DNA of 64,000 bases from Streptomyces coacervatus (GTDB lineage: Bacteria; Actinomycetota; Actinomycetes; Streptomycetales; Streptomycetaceae), in contig NZ_JARHTP010000001.1 in assembly GCF_029223485.1 (NCBI RefSeq), forward strand, positions 434,001 to 498,000, written 5' to 3'. Positions 57,587 through 64,000 of the stretch are shown piece by piece; within the stretch, counting starts at the first letter, position 1, and each line of letters opens with the position of its first letter. The notes below the pieces were generated by a model that did no database searches, was not told where the DNA came from, and saw only the letters and a list, made by a program, of their open reading frames with translations. Made by a program: the position numbers and the translations under genes.

Positions 57587-59773
57587 TCAGAGCAGGACCT
57601 CGGGCTTGATCGGCAGCTCGCGGACCCGGCGGCCGGTGGCGTTGAAGACCGCGTTGGCGATGGCGGGCGCCACCCCGACGATGACGATCTCGCCGAGTCC
57701 CTTGACACCGATGGGGTCGGCTTCGTAGTCCTCGCCCTGGATGAAGATCGCCTTCATCTCGGGTATGTCGGCGTGGGTCGGCACGAGGTAGTCGGCGAAG
57801 TTGGCGTTGACGATCCGGCCGTCGCGGTGGTCGGTAATGGTGTGTTCCAGCAGGGCCTGACCGATGCCGCCGGTCATGGCGCCGATGGCCTGGCTGTCGG
57901 CCAGTGTCGGGCTGATGATCCGTGCGGCGTCGTACACGCCGACCATGCGCCGGACCCGTACCAGCCCGAGCCGGGCGTCGACGGCCACCTCGGCGAACGT
58001 CGCTGCGTACGCGTACAGCGAGAACCGCTCAGGTCCCGAGGGCCCGGCGTACGACCCGAGCACTTCCAAGTGGGTCCGGCCGTTGCGAGCCAGGAGCCGC
58101 TGGTACGTCTCCCCGCGTGCGGGCTCGTCCTTCACATACAGCCGGCCGCCTCGTACGACGATGTCGGCGGCCGCGGCGCCGTACAGCGGTGATTCCTCGT
58201 CGTTGACCGCGAGCGTGATCGCCTGCTTGCGCAGTTTGTCGCAGCCGTCCTGGACGGCGGATCCGACACTGGCCATGGTCAGTGAGCCGGCGTGGATGGG
58301 GGCCGTGGGCATGCTGGAATCGCCGAGCCTGAAGGTCACCTGGCGCATGGTCAGGCCGAGGGCGTCGGCGGCGACCTGGGTCATGGAGGTGGCCGTGCCG
58401 GGGCCCATGTCGCTGGTCGCGGACTGCACCAGGGCGGTGCCGTCGGCGGCGAGCCTGACCGAGGCCTGGGCCGGGCTGCGCAGGGTGTCGTAGACACCGG
58501 CGGCCATCCCCATGCCGATGAGCCAGTCGCCGTCACGCGTCGAGCGGGGCTCGGGGCTGCGCCGGTCCCAGCCGAACGCGCGGGCGCCCGCTCGGTAGCA
58601 CTCACGCAGGCGGCGGGTGGAGAACGGCAGCCCGCTGGACTCGTCGTCGGCCGGTTCGTTGCGCAGCCGCAGCTCGATGGGGTCCATGCCCAGTTCGTGG
58701 GCGAGTTCGTCGATCGCCGACTCGACGGGATAGGCGCCGCTGGAGTAGCCGGGGCCGCGCATGAACCACGGCGTGCTCACGTCCAGCGGAACCAGAGAAT
58801 ATGTCTGGTGGACGTTGGGGGTGCTGTACAGCATCCGGCCGGGGTTGAGGACCTCTTCGGTGTACGTCTCGTAGCGGGAGGTCTCGGCTCGGACCTCGTG
58901 CGCCGACGCGGTCAGGCGGCCCCGCCGGTCGCTGCCCAGCCGCAGTCCGTACTCGTACGCGGGCCGGTATCCCACGCCGAAGTACAACTGCCTGCGGGTG
59001 AGGACGAGTTTCACGGGGCGTCCGACCTCCCGGGCGGCCATGGCCGCGATGACGGAGTGCACCCAGGTGCGGCCGAGGCTGCCGAAGGAGCCGCCGACGA
59101 ACGGCGAGAAGACGCGGATGTGGTCCGGCGGGATGCCGAACTCGCCGGCCAGGGTCGACACGGCGCCCTGCACCCACTGGGTCTTCTCCCAGACGGTCAG
59201 CCGGTCGCCGTCCCAGCGGGCGACGATGCCGGCCGGTTCGATCGGGTTGTGGTGATTGCGGGCCGTCTGGTACGTCATCTCCAGCCGGACGGCGGAAGAG
59301 CCCAGGGCCCCCTCGGCATCACCTCGGGCATAGGTCTGGCCGTCGCCGGCGGGGTCGGCGATGGTCATGTCGGTCGAGGGAGGCTCGGCGTCGTAGGAGA
59401 CGCCGACCAGGCTCGCGGCGTGCTGTGCCGTCTCCAGCGTGGTCGCCACCACGACCGCGACGGGCTGGCCGAAGAACCGGACCCGGTCGTCCTGGAAGGC
59501 GCGCAGCGGCGCACCCGGCGGGTATCCCCCCGCGAGGGGCGGCAGCTTGGGCGCGTTGAGGTGGCTGATCACCTTCAGGACGCCGGCCTGGGCCACGGCG
59601 GCGCGGGTGTCGATGCCGGTGATACGGCCCTTGCCGACGCCGCTGTCGACGACGACCGCGTGCACGAACCCGTCGGGGCTGTTGTCGGCGGCGTACTTCG
59701 CTCTGCCGGTCACCCTCAGCCGTGCGTCGACCCGGCGAACCTCCGCGCCGACCGCTGCCTGTGGCTGGCTCAT
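57587..59773 (-). CDS. paoC: Aldehyde oxidoreductase molybdenum-binding subunit
   Basis: This 728-residue large subunit has the xanthine-dehydrogenase molybdopterin-binding pattern: FVGGSFGSLGRTWVHSV, TPWFMRGPGYSSGAYPVESAIDELA and the catalytic glutamate Glu695 in VKGLGEIVIVG. It lacks its own signal peptide and would ride out with the Tat-signal-bearing small subunit. Its ATG overlaps the FAD subunit stop (ATGA). It oxidises aldehydes, probably aromatic, to acids. Confidence 0.9.
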   Translation of the reverse strand: MSQPQAAVGAEVRRVDARLRVTGRAKYAADNSPDGFVHAVVVDSGVGKGRITGIDTRAAVAQAGVLKVISHLNAPKLPPLAGGYPPGAPLRAFQDDRVRFFGQPVAVVVATTLETAQHAASLVGVSYDAEPPSTDMTIADPAGDGQTYARGDAEGALGSSAVRLEMTYQTARNHHNPIEPAGIVARWDGDRLTVWEKTQWVQGAVSTLAGEFGIPPDHIRVFSPFVGGSFGSLGRTWVHSVIAAMAAREVGRPVKLVLTRRQLYFGVGYRPAYEYGLRLGSDRRGRLTASAHEVRAETSRYETYTEEVLNPGRMLYSTPNVHQTYSLVPLDVSTPWFMRGPGYSSGAYPVESAIDELAHELGMDPIELRLRNEPADDESSGLPFSTRRLRECYRAGARAFGWDRRSPEPRSTRDGDWLIGMGMAAGVYDTLRSPAQASVRLAADGTALVQSATSDMGPGTATSMTQVAADALGLTMRQVTFRLGDSSMPTAPIHAGSLTMASVGSAVQDGCDKLRKQAITLAVNDEESPLYGAAAADIVVRGGRLYVKDEPARGETYQRLLARNGRTHLEVLGSYAGPSGPERFSLYAYAATFAEVAVDARLGLVRVRRMVGVYDAARIISPTLADSQAIGAMTGGIGQALLEHTITDHRDGRIVNANFADYLVPTHADIPEMKAIFIQGEDYEADPIGVKGLGEIVIVGVAPAIANAVFNATGRRVRELPIKPEVLL

Positions 59774-60750
59774 GCGGTGCCTCCTACGATGCGCAGCTGG
59801 CGTTCGACGGTACGTTTGAGCAGTTCGGCCTTGAAGCCGTTGTACGCGAGGGGACGGGCCCCGTCGGCCGCGTACTCGGCCGCCTCGGCCCACAGCCCGT
59901 CGGAGGGACGGCCGCCGATGAGGCGGCGCTCGACGGCGGGCAGCCTCCACGGCACGGTGCCCACACCGCCGGCGGCGACCTTCGCCTCGCGAACGACGCC
60001 GCCGCGGATGTGCAGCGCGACCGCCGCGGAAGTGAGCGCGAACTCGTAGGACTGCCGGTCGCGCACCTTCAGATAGCCCGATTTCAGTGGTCGCGGGTGG
60101 GCCGGGATCTCCACGGCGATGATCAACTCGCCCGGTCGGACGGCCTGTTCGCGGTTCGGGGTGCTGCCCGGCCGGAGCAGGAACTCGGCGAAGGGCACGG
60201 TGCGTTCGCCCTCCCGGCCCAGCAGGTGGACGTCGGCGTCCAGGGCGGTGAGAGCGACCGCGAGATCGGAAGGGTGCGTGGCCACGCAACTGTCGGAGGT
60301 GCCGAGGATCGCATGGCCGCGGTTGAAGCCGTGCAGCGCGGCGCACCCGGAGCCGGGCTCGCGTTTGTTGCAGACGGCGGTCACGTCACGGAAGTACGTG
60401 CACCGGGTGCGCTGCATGATGTTGCCGCCGATGGTGGCCATGTTCCGCAGCTGGGCCGAGGCGCTCAGCTCCAGCGCCTGCGAGACGAGCGGGTAGCCGG
60501 ACCGCACCTCGGGGTGCGCGGCGGCCTCGGCCATGCGGACCAGGGCGCCGATGCGCAGACCGCCGCGCCCGGTGACGGTGACCTCGCGCAGGGGCAGGCC
60601 GCTGATGTCGACCAGGGCTCCGGGGCGTTCGACGGTCTCCCGCATCAGGTCGACGAGCGTGGTGCCGCCGGCGATGTAACGCCCACCGCGCCCACCGGCG
60701 ACGAGGGCCTCCCGCGTGTCCGCGGCCTTGGTGTAGGTGAAGGGATGCAT
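59770..60750 (-). CDS. paoB: Aldehyde oxidoreductase FAD-binding subunit
   Basis: The 326-residue medium subunit binds FAD through GGRYIAGGTTLVDLM and LRNMATIGGNIMQRTRC. It contains an extra set of cysteines (TRCTYFRD, VCNKREPGSGCAAL, SDSCVATHPSD), matching the additional [4Fe-4S] cluster of the PaoB/YagS type. It lies between the small and large subunits, 12 nt after the former. Confidence 0.9.
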   Translation of the reverse strand: MHPFTYTKAADTREALVAGGRGGRYIAGGTTLVDLMRETVERPGALVDISGLPLREVTVTGRGGLRIGALVRMAEAAAHPEVRSGYPLVSQALELSASAQLRNMATIGGNIMQRTRCTYFRDVTAVCNKREPGSGCAALHGFNRGHAILGTSDSCVATHPSDLAVALTALDADVHLLGREGERTVPFAEFLLRPGSTPNREQAVRPGELIIAVEIPAHPRPLKSGYLKVRDRQSYEFALTSAAVALHIRGGVVREAKVAAGGVGTVPWRLPAVERRLIGGRPSDGLWAEAAEYAADGARPLAYNGFKAELLKRTVERQLRIVGGTA

Positions 60751-60762
60751 GGGGATCGGACC

Positions 60763-61404
60763 TCACATCCGGTCGGCGGCCTGCTGGACCGCGCGGACGA
60801 TCTTGACGTAGCAGCCGCAGCGGCAGAGGTTGCCGCTCATCCACTCCTGGATCTCGTCCTGCGATCCGGTGTGGCCCTCCTGGATGCAGCCGACCCCGGA
60901 CACGATCTGCCCCGACGTGCAGAAGCCGCACTGGAAGGCGTCCTGGTCGATGAACGCCTGCTGCAGCGGGTGGAGGCGGCCGCCCTTTTCCAGGCCCTCG
61001 ATCGTGGTGACCTCGGCGCCCTCCAGCCGCACCGCCAGCGTCAGACAGGAGGCGACCCGTCTTCCGTCGACCAGGACCGTGCAGGCGCCACAGGCACCCG
61101 CGTTGCAGCCCTTCTTCGAACCGGTCAGGTCGAGGTGTTCGCGCAGCAGGTCCAGCAGCGAGGTGCGGTTGTCGACCGTGACGGTGCGCCGGACGCCGTT
61201 GACCGTCAGGGACACCAGGCTGCTGGGCGGTGCCTCGGTGGCTACCGCTTCCTCGGTGGCGAGGGCGGGCGACCCGGTGGCCAGGCCGCCGATCACCACG
61301 GCTCCTCCGACGGCGGTGGTGGTCGCGATGAAGGTACGCCGGGTGGGCGCGGATTCGGACTCGGCGGATGAAGTCCCGACCGGGACGGGACGTTCGGTGG
61401 ACAT
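60763..61404 (-). CDS. paoA: Aldehyde oxidoreductase [2Fe-2S] subunit with Tat signal
   Basis: This 213-residue small subunit begins with a twin-arginine signal (TRRTFIATTTAVGGAVVIGGL, about residues 21-41, ending SPALA) and then two [2Fe-2S] modules: GCNAGACGACTVLVDGRRVASC and CGFCTSGQ with LCRCGCY. GAGGGAG supports the ATG at 61404 over the in-frame GTG at 61410. The signal indicates that the folded three-subunit enzyme is exported across the membrane. Confidence 0.9.
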   Translation of the reverse strand: MSTERPVPVGTSSAESESAPTRRTFIATTTAVGGAVVIGGLATGSPALATEEAVATEAPPSSLVSLTVNGVRRTVTVDNRTSLLDLLREHLDLTGSKKGCNAGACGACTVLVDGRRVASCLTLAVRLEGAEVTTIEGLEKGGRLHPLQQAFIDQDAFQCGFCTSGQIVSGVGCIQEGHTGSQDEIQEWMSGNLCRCGCYVKIVRAVQQAADRM

Positions 61405-61532
61405 GTCCACTCTCCCTCGATGGGGGCGGGGGTTGTCAGGGCGTGGGGCGGACTCACCGGGAGGGAGTCGCGCGAAGGGGGTTGCACAGGTGAGGGCATC
61501 CGGCCGCGCCGCCCGCTGAGTGCTCGCGACGC

Positions 61533-61599
61533 GGCCGGCCCTCCTGCCGTGGCCCGGCCGAATCCGCCGGGGGGCGTGCGGCAGGCAGGAGGGCCGGCC
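61533..61599 (-). terminator. Strong stem-loop downstream of the lipocalin-like gene
   Basis: GGCAGGAGGGCCGGCC (61584-61599) and GGCCGGCCCTCCTGCC (61533-61548) are perfectly complementary, giving a 16-bp GC-rich stem with a 35-nt loop. It begins 14 nt past the stop codon at 61613 on the minus strand. This fits a rho-independent-like terminator without a U tract that separates the lipocalin-like gene from the paoABC operon. Read on the other strand it could shield either neighbour from opposing transcription. Confidence 0.65.
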
Positions 61600-61612
61600 G
61601 CCGAGCAGCCGT

Positions 61613-62683
61613 TCAGCCGCCGGTGACCTCGACGTAGGTGGTGCCGGTGACCGGGCGGTGGTCGTAGCTTCCGGTGACGGCGGCGCTGCCTTCGTAGCGG
61701 GGTCCGGTATCCGGCAGTTCCTGGTTCGCGGTGTGGGAGACGACGTTCAGCTTGGCGTCCTCGCCGGGGATGCTGACCTTCCAGCGCGTCGGGTAGGTCT
61801 TTCCGGTGGTCGGGCTGGTCCAGAGGGTGGATTCGTCGGGCGTGAGGGTCGCCTCGGCGACGGTCTGAGTGCCGTCGGGCTTGAGGATCGTCGCGAAGTT
61901 GTTCTTCTTCTCCAGCTTCGTGTTCCAGACGCTGATCCGGTCGCCGTTGGACAGGCTGAGGTTCATCCAGGTCCACGCGCGGTCGGCGGTGTTGGTGAGG
62001 GGCAGGGGGCCCCACTGGCGGTCCAGCCAGGACTGCCCCCGGAGCTTGTCGGTGCGGCCGTTGATCGTCAGCGTCCCGGAGGTGTCGATGGTGGGGAGGG
62101 CGTACTCGTAGTTCGGGTACTTGGCGTCGCCGAACATCGGGAAGTACCCGGTCCCCATGTTGTAGAGGACGTTTCCGCGCGGGCGGAGCGTGACGTCGAT
62201 GGTCCCCTCGGGCACCTTCGCGCGCAGCTTCTGCTCGCTGGTGTCGCCGGTCCAGGTGATGTTGTCCGTGTGGATGTCCACGCCCTGCTTGTCGGACAGA
62301 CCCGACCCGGCGGGGAGGCGGATCTCCGACTTGGTGTACCAGCCGGTGTCCTGGTCGATGATCGACACGGCCGACGAGCCGAACCCGTTCTTGACGTCGC
62401 CGATGTTCACGTAGTGGGCCAGGAATCCGTACCGGTGGCCCCCGGCGGTCACCTGTGCGGTCACGTACCAGGACTGGTTCTGCCGGTCGGTGGTGGCGGC
62501 GAGGTCTGCGGCGGGGTCGACGAGAACCGGAAGGTCGGTCTGTGCCAGACCAGGTCCGGAGGTGGGTTTGTGCGTCGCGGTGGAGTCGGCGGCTGTCGCG
62601 GTGGCCGGTCCCCCCGAGGCGAGGGTGAGCGAGGCGACGAGCGCGGATGCGATGGCGGCCGCGCCTACGGTGGTCTTGCGCAT
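61613..62683 (-). CDS. Secreted lipocalin-like (AttH/CrtC-type) protein
   Basis: The 356-residue protein has a Sec signal peptide (about residues 1-32, ending ATATA) and then two lipocalin-like halves typical of the AttH/CrtC hydroxyneurosporene-synthase-like family: NQSWYVTAQVTAGGHRYGFLAHYVNIGD and later GQSWLDRQWGPLPL, WTWMNLSLSNGDRISVW. GCAAGGAG precedes the ATG. The reaction is unknown; relatives hydrate carotenoids or bind hydrophobic ligands. The divergent TetR gene and shared palindrome suggest induction by a hydrophobic compound. Confidence 0.82.
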   Translation of the reverse strand: MRKTTVGAAAIASALVASLTLASGGPATATAADSTATHKPTSGPGLAQTDLPVLVDPAADLAATTDRQNQSWYVTAQVTAGGHRYGFLAHYVNIGDVKNGFGSSAVSIIDQDTGWYTKSEIRLPAGSGLSDKQGVDIHTDNITWTGDTSEQKLRAKVPEGTIDVTLRPRGNVLYNMGTGYFPMFGDAKYPNYEYALPTIDTSGTLTINGRTDKLRGQSWLDRQWGPLPLTNTADRAWTWMNLSLSNGDRISVWNTKLEKKNNFATILKPDGTQTVAEATLTPDESTLWTSPTTGKTYPTRWKVSIPGEDAKLNVVSHTANQELPDTGPRYEGSAAVTGSYDHRPVTGTTYVEVTGG

Positions 62684-63006
62684 GATGGCTCCTTGCGCGG
62701 ATGTCCCGCACGGATGCACAGAGCACCATCATGTACGAAACGGTTTCGTACCATGGATGGGTGCACGTAACCCGTGGGAGGAAAACCCGTGGTGCCGGAA
62801 GGGGGGCTGGTGTGTACCCCCTTGCGATAACTGACACCTGTAAGATTAGCTGGCGCTCGGCCGATGTCAACCGCTGATCCGACGAGGCCGCCGCATCTGC
62901 CCTCGTGTGAGGCGCTGATCTGGGGCGATGCGCAGATGCACCGATCAGGGTGGCTACGCTGGCCCCGACTCGTGGGCGCACGCGTACAACCGTCTGAGGA
63001 GGACAC
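62684..63006. other. Divergent promoter region between the lipocalin-like and TetR genes
   Basis: No gene is present in these 323 nt. They include the perfect palindrome at 62733-62751, about 50 nt from the lipocalin-like start, and an AT-richer stretch near 62820-62860 (TGCGATAACTGACACCTGTAAGATTAG), where a promoter for the TetR gene is likely. The ribosome site GAGGAGGA lies just before 63007. Confidence 0.5.
62733..62751. promoter_or_regulatory. Perfect 19-bp palindromic operator, probable TetR site
   Basis: GTACGAAACGGTTTCGTAC has 9-nt arms around a single central base. It lies 50 nt upstream of the lipocalin-like start and faces the TetR gene. The size and position are what a TetR-family repressor dimer uses. 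Confidence 0.65.
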
Positions 63007-63672
63007 GTGGGAGGCAAGGCGAGTACCACCCGACGCCCGGGGCGCCCCAGCGGGGATTCCCCTGCGGTGCCCACGGAGCGGGACGTCCTGCTGCGGGGCC
63101 TGGAGGCGTTCGCGGAGCTGGGGTACGACCGGGCGTCGGCACGGGAGCTGGCGCGCCGACTGGGGGTCAGCCACGTCTTCATCAACGACCGCTACGGGTC
63201 GAAGGCGGCCTTCTGGCGTGCGGTGGTGGATGCCGCCCTCGGGGCTCAGCTCACGCGCATGACGCCGCCCCCGCCGGGAAGCGAGGACGAGGCCGTGGTA
63301 CGGCAGTTCGTCCTGGAGTTCTACCGGATCCACATCGACGAACCGCGGCTGGCCCTGCTGATGGAGGACGCGTTCGCACGGGACACCGAGCGGCTGGACT
63401 ACCTCTACCAGCGTCACATCGAGCCGACACTGGCTCTCGTCGTGCCCAGTGTCGAGCGGCTGATGGCGTCCGGGCGCATCGCACGGGTTCCGATGGACGT
63501 CCTGTTCTTCGCCATCACCGCTCCGGTGTCAGGACTGATGCATGAGGCTCTCGCCCGGCGCCTGGGGCGCCCCGAGCATCTGCCGCGGGCAGAACGTCTC
63601 GCCAGGGCGGAGGCTCTGGCCGGACTGGTGATGGACGGCCTGTTGGCCCCGGGCGGCGCGAAGCCCCGGTAG
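63007..63672 (+). CDS. TetR family transcriptional regulator
   Basis: This 221-residue protein has a TetR DNA-binding domain (RDVLLRGLEAFAELGYDRASARELARRLGVSHVFINDRYGSKAAFWRAVV, about residues 25-73) after a basic N-terminus, then a helical ligand domain. The GTG start is supported by GAGGAGGA. It is divergent from the secreted lipocalin-like gene and probably represses it through the 19-bp palindrome. Confidence 0.9.
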   Translation: MGGKASTTRRPGRPSGDSPAVPTERDVLLRGLEAFAELGYDRASARELARRLGVSHVFINDRYGSKAAFWRAVVDAALGAQLTRMTPPPPGSEDEAVVRQFVLEFYRIHIDEPRLALLMEDAFARDTERLDYLYQRHIEPTLALVVPSVERLMASGRIARVPMDVLFFAITAPVSGLMHEALARRLGRPEHLPRAERLARAEALAGLVMDGLLAPGGAKPR

Positions 63673-63955
63673 GGAAGTGTCGAACCGCCCGCGCTCCATG
63701 GCCGCAGGGCGGAGTGAGGCGGTCGTTTGCCGGCGGCCGTCGCACTGACGCCGACCGAGCGCTGCCGGCCCGCCCGCCCGCCGCTGCCCCGGTTCCCGGA
63801 CAGGTGCCCGGCGCCGACGGTGCTTGTCTCGCCGTAACTGCGGTAGCATGCGCCGGGCCGACTGGTCCCGCGGACAATCCCGGGCAGGCCGTGTTGCACC
63901 CCTCGCCCGACACCGTCGTGCCGCCTCCCGACACGGCCGTTCGCCCGCCCCACGG

Positions 63956-64000
63956 TCAGGCCGGCAGCAACTCCGCGAAGTCGCGCACCGGCCGCGATCC
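63956..64000 (-). CDS. C-terminal end of a gene entering from the right
   Basis: The minus-strand frame reads SRPVRDFAELLPA before a TGA at 63956-63958. This ending resembles the C-terminus of NmrA-like or other NAD(P)-binding oxidoreductases, but 15 codons are too few for a firm call. The 283 nt between it and the TetR stop show no gene. Confidence 0.35.
   Translation of the reverse strand, partial: GSRPVRDFAELLPA

Noticed and set aside
59722..61371. 549-codon plus-strand frame over paoA and paoB
   Set aside because: It is a shadow frame opposite two Fe-S/FAD subunits with unambiguous motifs.
1..64000. CRISPR array, rRNA or prophage module
   Set aside because: No regularly spaced direct repeats, no rRNA-like stretch and no phage structural or integrase motifs were seen anywhere in the window.

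Overview
The window is about 70% G+C, actinobacterial and most likely from a Streptomyces or a close relative. It has twin-arginine and lipoprotein exports, many GTG starts, 4-nt stop/start overlaps, LacI-controlled sugar ABC operons that lack their own ATPase, and secreted glycanases. No tRNA, rRNA or CRISPR array was seen. Almost everything is accessory catabolism: several complete uptake-plus-degradation modules lie side by side, separated by a few decayed stretches.

Layout. 1-1051: 3' end of a proline racemase/hydroxyproline epimerase-type gene and a GntR/FCD regulator. 1059-9236: alpha-glucan locus (LacI regulator, ABC importer, GH13 glucosidase, secreted GH87-type alpha-1,3-glucanase). 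9205-14897 (minus): Rieske oxygenase, a 60-aa Cys/His protein and a ferredoxin-type reductase, followed by an NMT1/Ssu-type ABC importer, probably for a small aromatic acid. 14898-17745: 2.8 kb with no intact gene, short repeats and an IS3-family transposase remnant. 17746-21258: pcaJ, pcaI, pcaF with a divergent LysR regulator. 21557-30327: TetR-controlled aromatic cluster (GlcG/HbpS-like protein, Rieske oxygenase and reductase, two SnoaL-like proteins, aldehyde dehydrogenase, maleylacetate reductase, hydroxyquinol 1,2-dioxygenase). With pcaIJF this gives hydroxyquinol -> maleylacetate -> 3-oxoadipate -> succinyl-CoA + acetyl-CoA.

30431-48223: arabinose/galactose-rich glycan locus. Going left from a LacI-controlled divergent promoter are a sugar ABC importer, a 16-codon leader ORF, KDPG-type aldolase, KDG-type kinase, lactonase, GH51, GH43-like, GH127 and GH27 enzymes. 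Going right are the LacI regulator, an SDR, D-galactonate dehydratase and a Gfo/Idh/MocA oxidoreductase. Together they can liberate arabinose/galactose inside the cell and oxidise galactose by the De Ley-Doudoroff route. 48265-50243: gene graveyard with two fragments of a second hydroxyquinol dioxygenase and a zinc alcohol dehydrogenase pseudogene. 49440-55723 (minus): ribose-type ABC importer whose operon runs into three tandem SnoaL-like genes and a metallo-beta-lactamase-fold hydrolase; the substrate is unknown. 56281-61404 (minus): PaoABC-type periplasmic molybdenum aldehyde oxidoreductase with its XdhC-type maturation factor. 61613-63672: secreted lipocalin-like protein facing a TetR regulator across a perfect 19-bp palindrome. 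The last 45 bases hold the C-terminus of another gene.

The least explained modules are the transporter/SnoaL-trio/MBL operon, the TetR aromatic cluster that has no recognisable hydroxyquinol-forming hydroxylase, and the tiny Cys/His protein co-translated with the first Rieske pair. Functions below come from reading motifs by eye; no database search was run.
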